Counted from the stretch's first letter, positions 1 through 8,502 are shown. The stretch: DNA of 64,000 nt from Rhodococcus pseudokoreensis (GCF_017068395.1 NZ_CP070619.1:6138001-6202000); one strand, 5' to 3'. Translations and numbers: made by a program. The notes: generated by a model not told the origin, from the sequence alone.

Positions 1-1
1 G

Positions 2-1231
2 GTGCTGGCGTTCGCGTGGCGCACCCCGAAGCTGGATCCGGACAGCCCGGGGCGCAGGCTGCCCGGCTGGGTGACCCGGTTCGCCGACGCTCCGGTCACG
101 CGGACCGTGCTGGCCGCAGTCGGTCTGGTGTTCGCGGTGTGGGTGGCCCTCGCCGCCTTCCTCGGACCCGCGGAATCGTCGGAGAACGCCCTGCCGGGCG
201 TGTTCTACGTGCTGCTCTGGGTGGGGCTGGTCGCGGCGTCGCTGGCGTTCGGGCCGGTCTGGCGGGTGCTGTCCCCGGTCCGCACCGTGCACCGGTCGGT
301 GTGCGCGGCGATCGGCCACTCGCCGGCGGAAAACGATGCGCGGTACCGCAACTCGTGGGGTTACTGGCCCGCGGTCGCGGGACTGTTCGCCTTCGTCTGG
401 CTGGAACTGGCCTCCGGCGACCCGGGTTCGGTGGCCGCGGTGCGGACGTGGCTGCTCGTGTATGTCGTGGTCACGACGGCCGGGGCGTTTCTGTGCGGCG
501 AGCGCTGGTGCGAGCGGGGCGACCCGTTCGAGGTGTACAGCACGCTGGCGTCGCGGCTGTCTCCGCTGAGCCGCGACCGTTCGAGCGGACGGATCGTCCT
601 GCGCAACCCGCTGGACCATCTGGGGTCGATGCCCGTCCGCGCCGGCTCGGTCGCGTTGATGGCAACCCTGCTGGGGTCCACGGCCTTCGACAGTTTCTCG
701 GCGTTCCCCTGGTGGTCTCGTCTGGTGGACGGGATCGGTTCCCCGATCGGCGCCACCCTCGCGCGCACGGCCGGGCTCCTGGTCTTCGTCGGCTTCGTCG
801 GGGTGTCGTTCTGGGTGGCCTCGCGGGCCACCGGGGGACTGCGGCCCGAGCAGCGCGCCGCTCTCCCGGGGCAGTTGTCGCATTCGCTGATCCCGATCAT
901 CATCGGCTACGTCTTCGCGCATTATCTGACGTATCTGGTGGAGAAGGGGCAGGCGACGGTCATCCTGCTGGCCGACCCGTTGGGGCGGGGATGGAACCCG
1001 CTGGGGCTCGGCGACGCCGAGGTCTGGTACGTGCTGTCCGAGCATCCGGCCGCCTCGGCGTCGATCAAGGTGCTGTTCGTCCTCGCCGGACACGTGCTGG
1101 GAGTGATTGCCGCACACGACAAATCTGTGCGGCTCCTGCCGCGGGGCCATCAGCTGACCGGGCAGCTGGCACTGCTGCTCACCATGGTCACCTACACGTT
1201 CGGTGGGCTGTACCTGCTGTTCGGTGGCTGA
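2..1231 (+). CDS. Polytopic membrane protein, 5' end cut by the window edge
   Basis: About 409 residues are visible. The reading frame is open to the first base, so the true start probably lies outside the window. I count about nine hydrophobic segments, for example around residues 33-55, 64-88, 121-135, 147-163 and the last 20 residues, with charged loops between them, so this is an integral membrane protein. A His/Tyr/Glu-rich stretch (HYLTYLVEKGQ) follows one helix. I recall that actinobacterial proteins of this general look are sometimes annotated as fenitrothion hydrolase-like, but I see no catalytic motif that supports an enzymatic role. It converges on the encapsulin gene with only 14 bases between the stop codons. 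Function unknown. Confidence 0.7.
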   Translation: MLAFAWRTPKLDPDSPGRRLPGWVTRFADAPVTRTVLAAVGLVFAVWVALAAFLGPAESSENALPGVFYVLLWVGLVAASLAFGPVWRVLSPVRTVHRSVCAAIGHSPAENDARYRNSWGYWPAVAGLFAFVWLELASGDPGSVAAVRTWLLVYVVVTTAGAFLCGERWCERGDPFEVYSTLASRLSPLSRDRSSGRIVLRNPLDHLGSMPVRAGSVALMATLLGSTAFDSFSAFPWWSRLVDGIGSPIGATLARTAGLLVFVGFVGVSFWVASRATGGLRPEQRAALPGQLSHSLIPIIIGYVFAHYLTYLVEKGQATVILLADPLGRGWNPLGLGDAEVWYVLSEHPAASASIKVLFVLAGHVLGVIAAHDKSVRLLPRGHQLTGQLALLLTMVTYTFGGLYLLFGG

Positions 1232-1245
1232 CGGCCCCGTGTGCG

Positions 1246-2052
1246 TCAGCGTGCGAGGACGACTGCTGCCTCCGCGGTGAGCGAGGCGAACGTGAACGTC
1301 TCCTCGAGGTAGAGCGTGACCTCGTCGGCGGTGTGGCTGTCGTAGCCGATCGACAGGTCCGTGCCGAGGGTCAGCTGGTTGTCGCCACCACGCGTGGACA
1401 GCACGTATCCACCACTGATGGCGGGCGCCCAGATGATGTCGCCGGTGACCAGGTCGCGCAGGTGGTGGAACACCGGGTGTCCCTCGTCGCGGGTCTCGCT
1501 GACCGCGGTGTACGCGTCGGCGTCGAGCACCACCGAGTACGGTCCCTCGACTCCGGCGAGTCGCAGCGCCGACAGCGCGGAGGCGACGGCGTCGGGGATC
1601 AGCAGCGGATCCTCCGGCAGGCTGAGAACCGGGTTGTCGCTGGACGGTCCGAGTCCGCGGATGCCGGCCTCGTCGAATCCCTGGAAGATCGACTGGTCTT
1701 CCGCGAACGCGACGGCCTTCGCGGCGTCCTTGACGGGCTGCCAGTCGGAGTCGAGAGAACCGCGGGCGACGTCGTCGACCTCGGCGCGGCTGAGGGTGAA
1801 CGGGAACCGGAGTTCGACGAGCGGGTCGACCTGCCGCTGCTGGGCGCGGATCCTGCTGTCGGAAGTCTTGATCGGCTTCACCCGGCCGAGGTTGTGGGCC
1901 GAGTAGGAGTATCCGAACGGTCCCGCGACGTCGACCACGCGCCGGCCGGCGACGTGGCGCTTGAACGTGCGGGTGGCCTCTTCGCCGATCTGCTGCCAGG
2001 CCGCCTCGGTGACGGGTGCCAGGTTGCGGTGCAGATTGCTCGAATCACTCAT
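1246..2052 (-). CDS. enc: Encapsulin nanocompartment shell protein
   Basis: A 268-residue member of the linocin M18/CFP29 encapsulin family, which self-assembles into an icosahedral protein shell with a phage HK97-like fold. The N-terminus (MSDSSNLHRNLAPVTEAAW) and the VDVAGPFGYSYSAHNLGRV segment are typical of the family, and the length matches its usual ~265 residues. The ATG at 2052 overlaps the dypB stop (ATGA), and its ribosome binding site AAAGGAG lies inside the last dypB codons, so the two are translationally coupled. The cargo is the DyP peroxidase encoded immediately upstream, which carries a targeting tail. The family function is well established; assembly in this organism is inferred. 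Confidence 0.95.
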   Translation of the reverse strand: MSDSSNLHRNLAPVTEAAWQQIGEEATRTFKRHVAGRRVVDVAGPFGYSYSAHNLGRVKPIKTSDSRIRAQQRQVDPLVELRFPFTLSRAEVDDVARGSLDSDWQPVKDAAKAVAFAEDQSIFQGFDEAGIRGLGPSSDNPVLSLPEDPLLIPDAVASALSALRLAGVEGPYSVVLDADAYTAVSETRDEGHPVFHHLRDLVTGDIIWAPAISGGYVLSTRGGDNQLTLGTDLSIGYDSHTADEVTLYLEETFTFASLTAEAAVVLAR

Positions 2053-3101
2053 TGCGATACTCCTTTGAGACCACCGATTTTCAGGGACAGTTCGTACGGG
2101 TCGGCCGCGGCGGGCTCGACCGGGTCTTCGGGCGCCGGCTCCGCGACGGCCGGTGCGTCGCCGAGCGATTCGAGCACGTCCCGGCTCGGCACGAAGAACA
2201 ACGTGCCGGTGGCCGCCGTGGAGAAGTCGAGGATGCGGTCGTAGTTTCCGGGCGGCTCGCCGAGAAACATTCTCCGCAACATCAACTCGGTGACGGCGGG
2301 ATCCTTGGCGTACCCGATGAAGTAGGTGCCGTACTCGGCCTCGCCGAGGCTGCCGAATGCCATGTTGTCCCGCAGGATCTCGTGCTCGACGCCGTCTTCG
2401 TCGACGATGCTGTTGAGGGTGACGTGCGAATTGCTCGGCTGGGCGTCGTCGTCGAGTTCGATGTTGTCGAGCTTGGTGCGCCCGATGACCCGTTCCTGCT
2501 CCTCGGTGCTCAGCGTGCTCCACCCGCCCATGTCGTGCAGGTACTTCTGCACGATCACGTAACTGCCGCCCCGGAAGTCGGGGTCCTCGTCGCCGATCAG
2601 CGCGGCGCCCGACGCGTCGTCTTCGGTGGGATTCTCGGTGCCGTCGACGAATCCGAGGAGGTCGCGGGAATCGAAGTAGCGGAAGCCGTGCACCTCGTCG
2701 ACGACGGTGGCGGCGGACCCCAGTGCGGAGACGATCTGGCGGCCCAGTTCGAAGCACAGGTCCTTGCGGGCGCCCTTGATGTGGAACAGCACGTCGCCGG
2801 GTGTGGACGGCGCGCTGTGGGCCGGTCCGGTCAGCGGGACGAACGGGTGCAGGTGGGCCGGCTTCGACGACGCGCTCACGCGGTCCCAGAATTCCGCACC
2901 GACACCGACCACGCAGGACAGGGAGCCGGCGAGTTCGCGGAATCCCACGGCCTTGAGCGGTCCGTCGATGCCGGAGATCACGTCGCACACCGTCGCGCGG
3001 TCTTCGTCGGAGGGTCCGGCGACGAGCACCAGGAACAGGGAGGCAGGGCTGGGCGGAGTGAGGACTGCTTGGGGTGCCAATCTCGCGACTGGGCCTGGCA
3101 T
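2049..3101 (-). CDS. dypB: DyP-type heme peroxidase, encapsulin cargo
   Basis: A 350-residue dye-decolourising peroxidase of the B type. D153 sits in the GFVDGTENP motif, H226 is the proximal heme ligand, and R244 and N246 are distal-pocket residues; this numbering is identical to that reported for R. jostii RHA1 DypB, which oxidises Mn(II) and lignin-related phenols with H2O2. The acidic, Pro/Ala-rich stretch near residues 318-335 is a linker to the C-terminal peptide ELSLKIGGLKG, the classical encapsulin cargo-loading signal. It is the first gene of the dypB-encapsulin operon. No export signal is visible, so the loaded compartment should be cytosolic. The start at 3101 gives the known length. 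Confidence 0.96.
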   Translation of the reverse strand: MPGPVARLAPQAVLTPPSPASLFLVLVAGPSDEDRATVCDVISGIDGPLKAVGFRELAGSLSCVVGVGAEFWDRVSASSKPAHLHPFVPLTGPAHSAPSTPGDVLFHIKGARKDLCFELGRQIVSALGSAATVVDEVHGFRYFDSRDLLGFVDGTENPTEDDASGAALIGDEDPDFRGGSYVIVQKYLHDMGGWSTLSTEEQERVIGRTKLDNIELDDDAQPSNSHVTLNSIVDEDGVEHEILRDNMAFGSLGEAEYGTYFIGYAKDPAVTELMLRRMFLGEPPGNYDRILDFSTAATGTLFFVPSRDVLESLGDAPAVAEPAPEDPVEPAAADPYELSLKIGGLKGVSQ

Positions 3102-3142
3102 CTGTGTCTCCGTTCACTCCGACGTACGACGCTGCACTGTCC

Positions 3143-3185
3143 GGAACCTCAGGTCCCATCTAACCGTTTCGGACCGTCAGGTTCC
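3143..3185. promoter_or_regulatory. Inverted repeat in the dypB / split-barrel divergent promoter region
   Basis: The 152-base gap between divergent dypB and the split-barrel gene holds GGAACCTCAGGTCC at 3143-3156 and GGACCGTCAGGTTCC at 3171-3185. The outer arms GGAACCT and AGGTTCC are exact inverted complements, and each half is itself partly palindromic. The position between two divergent starts suits a regulator site controlling dypB-encapsulin. The regulator is unknown. Confidence 0.4.
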
Positions 3186-3253
3186 ATTCGATCGGCCCGC
3201 GCGCCGCCGCGGACCCCCGGAATGTGTCGGCGGGGGCTCCTATCGTCGAGGTC

Positions 3254-3679
3254 ATGTCATTGTCTGTGTTCGAGCGCGAACAGTTCCTGTCCGAGCCGCA
3301 CATTGCGGCGCTGTCGGTCTCCGCCGGTGAGAGCCGCGGACCTCTGACGGTCCCCATCTGGTATCAGTACGCCCCGGGAGGTGAGCTGTGGGTACTGACC
3401 GGCGCCGGTTCGGAGAAGGCGCGCCTGATCGAGGCGGCCGGGCGATTCACGATGATGGTCGAGCGAGTCGACCCCACCGTCCGGTACGTGTCCGTCGAGG
3501 GAGCGGTGGCGCGAGCGGTCCCGGGAACCGACGCCCAGTTGCGGGAGATCACCGAGCGCTACCTCGCGCCGGACAAGGTCGACGGCTATCTCGACTTCGC
3601 CAGGGCCGAACTCGGCGAACAGGTCGCCATCTACCTCCGCCCCGAGCGCTGGCTGTCGGCAGACATGGGTTCCGTCTGA
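3254..3679 (+). CDS. Pyridoxamine 5'-phosphate oxidase-like split-barrel protein
   Basis: A 141-residue protein of the flavin/F420-binding split beta-barrel group (PNPOx-like). The pattern LTVPIWYQYAPGGELWVLTG, followed by a Gly-Ser-x-Lys-x-x-Leu turn and a central VRYVSVEGAV strand, is typical of the family; many actinobacterial members bind F420 or FMN. I chose the ATG at 3254 because homologues begin with a short MSxxxFxxxER-type segment and a GAGG-like site precedes it. A GTG at 3224 would add ten residues of low-complexity sequence. It is divergent from dypB and may share its control region. Substrate and cofactor cannot be told from sequence. Confidence 0.75.
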   Translation: MSLSVFEREQFLSEPHIAALSVSAGESRGPLTVPIWYQYAPGGELWVLTGAGSEKARLIEAAGRFTMMVERVDPTVRYVSVEGAVARAVPGTDAQLREITERYLAPDKVDGYLDFARAELGEQVAIYLRPERWLSADMGSV

Positions 3680-3772
3680 CCGTGGGGCCGACCCCGTCTA
3701 ACCCTGCGAGAGAAAGCGGTATCTGACGGGTTCCGGTCGTAATACGTCGAGCATATAGCTGTGAACTGTGTG

Positions 3773-3787
3773 AACGGGAATCCCGTT
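3773..3787. promoter_or_regulatory. 15-bp palindrome upstream of the MHS transporter
   Basis: AACGGGAATCCCGTT has perfect 7-bp arms around one central A. It lies ten bases before the LacI-type operator candidate at 3797 and about 100 bases before the transporter start. The length and symmetry suit a dimeric repressor site, possibly for a second regulator of the operon. Function is inferred from shape only. Confidence 0.4.
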
Positions 3788-3796
3788 GCGTAATCG

Positions 3797-3833
3797 AGAA
3801 AGCGTTTACAAATTCGGTGACGTGGGTCATAGT
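3797..3833 (+). promoter_or_regulatory. Promoter with overlapping LacI-type operator for the transporter operon
   Basis: AGAAAGCGTTTACA at 3797-3810 is, read on the other strand, TGTAAACGCTTTCT. It differs at one position from the site at 8580-8593 and is similar to those at 7363 and 8666. TTTACA (3805-3810) and CATAGT (3828-3833), 17 bases apart, form a plausible -35/-10 pair for the transporter gene, so a repressor bound here would cover the -35 element. The nearby LacI gene at 7.4 kb is the obvious candidate regulator. Confidence 0.55.
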
Positions 3834-3875
3834 AGTCGGGTTCCGGCAGTTCCCCTTCACAGTCAGGAGTTCTCG

Positions 3876-5228
3876 ATGGGCATGACCGAACTCGGCACCG
3901 AGCGGTCGACCGCGGTGCCGCACGGGTCGGCGGGGCAGCAACGCCGCCGGGTGATCAAGGCGAGCGCGGCGGGAACCGTGATCGAGTGGTACGACTTCAC
4001 GCTCTACGGACTCGCGGCCGCCCTCGTCTTCGGGCCCCTCTACTTCCCCGGGGCGGGATCCCTCGCCGGCACGATGGCGGCCTTCGGGACGTTCGCCGTC
4101 GGCCTCGGTGCCCGCCCGATCGGTGGTCTGGTGTTCGCGCACTTCGGTGACCGGATCGGCCGCAAGCCGATGCTCCTCATGACCCTGCTCGTGATGGGCG
4201 CCTCGACGACGCTGATCGGGGCTCTGCCCACCGCCGACGCGATCGGCGTCTGGGCGCCGATCCTCCTGATCGTCCTCCGCCTGTTCCAGGGCGCAGGCGC
4301 GGGCGCCGAGTTCGCCGGGGCGATCACGATGGTCACCGAATCCACCGACAGTTCCCGGCGAGCACTCTCCAGCGCGTATCCGGGGGCCGCGATCTACGTC
4401 GGAACCGGCGGCGCCACCGCGATCTTCGCGTTGCTCACGCTGATGCCCGACGACCTCTTCCTGTCCTGGGGCTGGCGTATTCCGTTCCTGGCCAGCGCCG
4501 TCATCGTTCTCGTCGCCGGCTACCTGCGACTGAAGGTGAACGAGACGGCGGTGTTCGAGGAGGCCGCCCAGCACGGTGAGGTCGACCGTGCACCGCTCGT
4601 CGAGGCGGTCCGCAACCACTGGCGGCAGATCCTGTGCGGACTCGCCCTGTTCAGCTTCGTGATTCCGTGGGCCTATGTCATGCAGGTCTTCGCGCTGTCG
4701 TTCGTGACCAAGACCCTCGGGGTCGATTCCACCCAGGCCCTGATCGGACTGATCGTCGCCGAGTTCTGCGCCATCCCCGTCATCCTCGGCTTCGGCCGCC
4801 TGGCCGACCGGATCGGCCGCAAGCCGGTCCTGTTGGCCGGCGCTGTCTTCGGGATCGTCTTCCCGTTCCCGATGTTCATGATGCTGGACACCCGGTCGCC
4901 GTGGATGGTCGGGCTGGCGCTGATCCTCGGCATCTGCCTCGTCCAGGGCACGACGTCCGGACCGGGCGGCGCGCTGCTCTCCGAACTGTTCCCCACCAAG
5001 ATCCGCTGGAGCGGCATCGCGATCTCCCGGGAGATCCCCGCCGCGGTGGTCGGCGGCACGATTCCGCTGGTCGCCACGGCCCTCGTCGCCGTCGCCGGCG
5101 GAACACCCTGGCTGGTCGCGAGCTACCTCATGGGCCTGAGCGTGGTGGGTCTGATCGGTATCGCCCTGCTCCCCGAGACGCTCGGCCGGAGCGTGGGTGC
5201 GCGCACCCACGCCGAGGCGGCATCGTGA
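3876..5228 (+). CDS. MHS-family (metabolite:H+ symporter) MFS transporter
   Basis: A 450-residue, twelve-helix major facilitator protein. The segment GTVIEWYDFTLYGLAAALVF near residues 33-52 and the loop motifs HFGDRIGRKPML and RLADRIGRKPVL are hallmarks of the MHS subfamily, which includes shikimate, citrate, ketoglutarate and proline/betaine symporters. The start at 3876 is supported by AGGAG seven bases upstream; an in-frame start at 3786 would lie within the operator/promoter region. It is the first gene of a three-gene operon, its TGA overlapping the next start. A proton-driven importer for an organic acid or similar solute is the family expectation; the substrate is unknown. Confidence 0.85.
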   Translation: MGMTELGTERSTAVPHGSAGQQRRRVIKASAAGTVIEWYDFTLYGLAAALVFGPLYFPGAGSLAGTMAAFGTFAVGLGARPIGGLVFAHFGDRIGRKPMLLMTLLVMGASTTLIGALPTADAIGVWAPILLIVLRLFQGAGAGAEFAGAITMVTESTDSSRRALSSAYPGAAIYVGTGGATAIFALLTLMPDDLFLSWGWRIPFLASAVIVLVAGYLRLKVNETAVFEEAAQHGEVDRAPLVEAVRNHWRQILCGLALFSFVIPWAYVMQVFALSFVTKTLGVDSTQALIGLIVAEFCAIPVILGFGRLADRIGRKPVLLAGAVFGIVFPFPMFMMLDTRSPWMVGLALILGICLVQGTTSGPGGALLSELFPTKIRWSGIAISREIPAAVVGGTIPLVATALVAVAGGTPWLVASYLMGLSVVGLIGIALLPETLGRSVGARTHAEAAS

Positions 5229-6277
5229 CCCGACGTGTCGTGGTGGTCGGCGCCGGTCTCGCGAGCGCCGCGCACCTCACGGCCCTGCGGGCGGTCGGCG
5301 CCGACGTGGTCGGTGTGGTGACGCGGGACGAGACGAGGGCGGCCGCCGCCCGCCGACTGGCGCCGGAGGCGCGAATCCTTCCGAGTCTCGACGCGGCAGC
5401 GGCCCTGGACGCCGACACTGCCGTGGTGGTCACGCCGCCGTCGAGTCACCTCGCGGTCGCGTCGGCGCTGGCCGAACGCGGTCTGGACCTGGTGATCGAC
5501 AAACCGCTGGCGGCCTCGTTGGCCGATGCGCAGGCGATCGTGGACGTGGCGGAGCGGACCGGTGTGCGGGCCGCGGTCACGCTGCAACACCGCTACAAGG
5601 AGGCGGCGGGCCGCGCCCGGCGACTGCTCGCGGACGGCGCGATCGGCACGCTGCGCTCGGCGACCGTCACCGTTCCGTTGTGGCGGCCGGACTCCTACTA
5701 CGCCGAGGCCGGGCGCGGCACCTGGGACCGTGACGGCGGCGGAGTGCTGATCACCCAGGCCATCCACACCCTCGACCTCTACCTGTCGCTGACCGGCCCG
5801 GCGCGCAGCGTCGTGGCCGCGGCCTCCACCAGTCGTGGGCGGCTCGAGGCCGAGGACACGATCCACCTGCTGATCGACCAGGGCACGCATGCGGCGTCGG
5901 TGACGGCGAGCACGGCGTCCTGGCCGGGCGGCGCCGCGACGATCCACCTGTTCGGTGACGCGGGACAGCTTCGGCTGGTGGGTGATTCGCTCGTCCTGAT
6001 CGGCGACGGTGCCCGCACGCTCGTCGACGGGTCCGTCGACGCGTCCGGACCCGACCCGCTGTCGATGACGGCGTGGTTCCGGTCGCTGTACGAGGACGTC
6101 TTCACCAGTTGGGCGGCGGGGGCGGCGCCGCTGGCCGACGCCCGGTCGGGCCTGCGCGTGCAGTCGGTGATCGACGCCGCCTACCGGTCCGCCGCAGCGG
6201 GCACGACACCGGCCACCGTCTCCGACGGGACTCCTGTCGCCGTCTCCGAGGAAAGGGAAAGTGCATGTCAGTCTTGA
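5225..6277 (+). CDS. Gfo/Idh/MocA-family NAD(P)-dependent dehydrogenase
   Basis: A 350-residue oxidoreductase with an N-terminal Rossmann fold (VVVVGAGLASAAHL) and a C-terminal beta-sheet domain. The family EKP signature appears as DKP (residues 92-94), keeping catalytic Lys93. The GGGxLxDxGxH segment reads GGGVLITQAIH, so the Asp and second Gly are replaced while His181 is retained. Such enzymes oxidise hydroxyls of sugars, inositols and similar compounds. It starts at GTG 5225, overlapping the transporter stop, and overlaps the next gene by 13 bases, so the three are surely one transcript. A polyol or sugar-derivative substrate is an inference from family and context. Confidence 0.82.
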   Translation: MTRRVVVVGAGLASAAHLTALRAVGADVVGVVTRDETRAAAARRLAPEARILPSLDAAAALDADTAVVVTPPSSHLAVASALAERGLDLVIDKPLAASLADAQAIVDVAERTGVRAAVTLQHRYKEAAGRARRLLADGAIGTLRSATVTVPLWRPDSYYAEAGRGTWDRDGGGVLITQAIHTLDLYLSLTGPARSVVAAASTSRGRLEAEDTIHLLIDQGTHAASVTASTASWPGGAATIHLFGDAGQLRLVGDSLVLIGDGARTLVDGSVDASGPDPLSMTAWFRSLYEDVFTSWAAGAAPLADARSGLRVQSVIDAAYRSAAAGTTPATVSDGTPVAVSEERESACQS

Positions 6278-7326
6278 GTATTCGGGTCGACGGTCCGAAC
6301 GACTATCGTCTCGACCGCGGTGACGTCGCGGAACCCGGCGAGGGGGAGGTGCTCGTCGCTCTCGACTCGGCCGGGATCTGCGGCGGTGACCTGTCGCATC
6401 TGCGTGGCCGGAACGCCGTCGCCGCGTACCCCACGGTGCTGGGGCACGAATGCGCCGGACGCGTGTCCCGGGTGGGCCCGGGTACGAGTCTCACGGTGGG
6501 ACAGCCGGTGATGGTCTACCCGACCACGGGGTGCGGCCGATGCCGCGCGTGCCTGGACGGCAGGATCAACAACTGCCCCAGCATCCGGGTGTTCGGGCTG
6601 TCCGATCCCCGCGGGTGCTTCAGTGAGGAGTTCGTCGTCCCCGAGACGCAGTGCGTGCCCGTCAGCGACGCGGTGCTGGACCGTTTCGGGGCACTCGTCG
6701 AACCGCTCGCCGTCGGTGTGCACGTGGTCCGCCGCGGCGGCGTGTCGGCGGGGGACACCGCGCTGGTCGTCGGGACGGGGGCGATCGGTCTCGCGACCAC
6801 GCTGGTGGCCCGGAGCCGGGGCGTCCGGGTGTTCGGCGTCGATCGCTACACCGAACGGGAGCGGCCCGCCCTGGCGTGCGGGATGAGCGATTTCACGACG
6901 GACTCGGGCGACCCGCTCGAGGGCTGGCTCCGGGACCGGACGGAATCGGTCGACCTCGTCTACGACACGGTGTGCTCCCCGGAGTCCGCTCGGCTGGCGC
7001 TGCGGGTCCTCGCTCCGGGCGGCCGGTACGTGGCGATCGCGTCCGCGAAACCCGGGCACGAACTGACTCTCGACTACAGCGCGCTCTACGCCCGCGAACT
7101 GTCCGTCGTGGCGTGCCGGAACTACGTGCGGCAGGACTTCGTCGACGCGGCCGGACTGCTCGAGTCGGGGAAGGTGGACGCGTCGCCGCTGCACACCGCG
7201 ACGTTCCCGCTGGACGAATTCGGTCGCGCGGTCGAGGAGCTCGAATCGAACGGCAGCAGGCACGTCAAGGTGCTGCTGACGTCGCGGAAACTGCTCGGAA
7301 CGCGCGCGTTGTTGCGCGGGGAGTGA
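6265..7326 (+). CDS. Zinc-dependent medium-chain alcohol/polyol dehydrogenase
   Basis: A 353-residue MDR enzyme. Catalytic zinc ligands are visible as C39 and H61-E62, and the four-cysteine structural zinc lobe as C90, C93, C96 and C104. The nucleotide-binding motif VVGTGAIG follows. It most resembles sorbitol/threonine dehydrogenase-like members. The ATG at 6265 has GAAAGGGA upstream, and the gene begins within the end of the Gfo/Idh/MocA gene, giving the operon transporter - dehydrogenase - dehydrogenase. The two oxidoreductases would act in sequence on whatever the transporter brings in. Exact substrate unknown. Confidence 0.85.
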   Translation: MSVLSIRVDGPNDYRLDRGDVAEPGEGEVLVALDSAGICGGDLSHLRGRNAVAAYPTVLGHECAGRVSRVGPGTSLTVGQPVMVYPTTGCGRCRACLDGRINNCPSIRVFGLSDPRGCFSEEFVVPETQCVPVSDAVLDRFGALVEPLAVGVHVVRRGGVSAGDTALVVGTGAIGLATTLVARSRGVRVFGVDRYTERERPALACGMSDFTTDSGDPLEGWLRDRTESVDLVYDTVCSPESARLALRVLAPGGRYVAIASAKPGHELTLDYSALYARELSVVACRNYVRQDFVDAAGLLESGKVDASPLHTATFPLDEFGRAVEELESNGSRHVKVLLTSRKLLGTRALLRGE

Positions 7327-7362
7327 GCGTCCGCGTGATCCGGGGCCGCCTTCGCGCTACGC

Positions 7363-7392
7363 TGTAAGCGTTTCCACCCTGCACTGGGTGGA
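7363..7392 (+). promoter_or_regulatory. LacI-type operator and hairpin upstream of the lacI-family gene
   Basis: TGTAAGCGTTTCCA at 7363-7376 matches the shared operator pattern of this region (TGTAANCGNTTNCN). It overlaps an inverted repeat TCCACCC-N6-GGGTGGA (7373-7392). The position, about 50 bases before the regulator start, suggests autoregulation. The hairpin has no T-run, so it is an unlikely terminator for the preceding dehydrogenase. Confidence 0.5.
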
Positions 7393-7427
7393 CGGTGGCA
7401 ATGGCGACGAGAGATGTAGAGGCAGCG

Positions 7428-8441
7428 ATGGCTGATCAGACCCGAGTGCCCGCGAGCCGTCGCGTCACGATCAACACCGTAGCGAAGGCCGCCGGCGTCT
7501 CGATCGCCACCGTCTCCCGCGTCATGAGCGGCAGCTCGTCGGTGACCCCGGATCTCGCGGCCCGGGTCCACAAGGTCGCCGAAGAGCTGTCCTACCGGCC
7601 CAGTACCGCCGCCCGCGGACTCGTCCTCGGGTCGCTGAGAAACATGGGCGTGATCCTGCCCGACCTGGCCAACGCGTATTTCTTCGACGTCGTGAAGCAG
7701 ATGCACCACGGCGCCACCGCCGACGGCTACCGCATGCTCGTCGCCGACTACTCCGGTGACGCGGCCGACGAACTCGCCACCGCGCTCGACCTGCTCGGCC
7801 AGGTCGACGGCCTCGTGCTGCTCTCGTCGAGGATTCCGACGAGCGGGCTGAAGGAACTCGCCAGGCAGGCCACCCCCGTCCTGCTCGTCAACCGGGTGGA
7901 ACTGGGGGTCGATCTCCCCATGGTCGCGGTCGACAACTTCACCCCGATGATGGAGCTGTGCGGGCACCTCGCGAAGCTCGGCCACCGCCGGATCGTTTAC
8001 GTCAAGGGCTCGGACCTGGCCTGGCAGAACCGCGAGCGGTGGCGGGCCATCGAAATGGCGAAGGTGCTCGGGATCGAGGCGACGGCGGTGCCGTCCGACG
8101 GGACCATCGAGGGTGGCTACGACGTGGTGGAGGAGGCGCTCACCCACGAGCCGACCGCCCTCGTCTGCTTCAACGACCTGACCGCTCTCGGCGTCATCTC
8201 GAAACTGCGTGAGCGCGGACTCCGTGTTCCCGAAGACATTTCGGTCACCGGCTTCGACGACATCGACATGGCGCGGCACCTGGCGCCGCGCCTGACCACG
8301 GTGGTGAGCCCGAAGATCGACCTGGGCGACCAGGCGTGGTCGCTGATGCGCGCCGCCCTGAACAACGAGACCACCACGTCTCCGCCGCTGATCTCCGCGG
8401 ACGTCGTCATTCGCGAGTCGACGGGTCCCGTCCCGAGCTGA
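7428..8441 (+). CDS. LacI-family transcriptional regulator
   Basis: A 337-residue repressor-type regulator. The N-terminal helix-turn-helix plus hinge (VTINTVAKAAGVSIATVSRV, about residues 13-32) is followed by a periplasmic-binding-protein-like sensor domain with the usual VILPDLANAYFFDVVKQ and ISVTGFDDIDMARHLAPRLT segments. I chose ATG 7428, which has AGAGG at good spacing; in-frame starts at 7395 (GTG) and 7401 (ATG) would add 9-11 residues. Four similar operator candidates flank this gene and the two operons around it, so it is the likely regulator of both. The inducer should be a sugar-like molecule, since the adjacent importer is of the ribose type. Confidence 0.9.
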   Translation: MADQTRVPASRRVTINTVAKAAGVSIATVSRVMSGSSSVTPDLAARVHKVAEELSYRPSTAARGLVLGSLRNMGVILPDLANAYFFDVVKQMHHGATADGYRMLVADYSGDAADELATALDLLGQVDGLVLLSSRIPTSGLKELARQATPVLLVNRVELGVDLPMVAVDNFTPMMELCGHLAKLGHRRIVYVKGSDLAWQNRERWRAIEMAKVLGIEATAVPSDGTIEGGYDVVEEALTHEPTALVCFNDLTALGVISKLRERGLRVPEDISVTGFDDIDMARHLAPRLTTVVSPKIDLGDQAWSLMRAALNNETTTSPPLISADVVIRESTGPVPS

Positions 8442-8480
8442 GCGGCATCGGCGGCCGAACCGTCGATCATCCATGTCACC

Positions 8481-8502
8481 CCGGCGCACGGTGCTGCGCC
8501 GG
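8481..8502 (+). terminator. Hairpin after the lacI-family gene
   Basis: CCGGCGCA and TGCGCCGG form an 8-bp GC-rich stem around a 6-base loop, 40 bases after the LacI stop. There is no T-run, as is common for actinobacterial terminators. It separates the regulator from the CoA-transferase promoter. Confidence 0.45.

Noticed and set aside
7373..7392. TCCACCC/GGGTGGA hairpin as a terminator of the zinc dehydrogenase gene
   Set aside because: It has no T-run, overlaps an operator candidate and lies close to the lacI start, so a regulatory reading is preferred.
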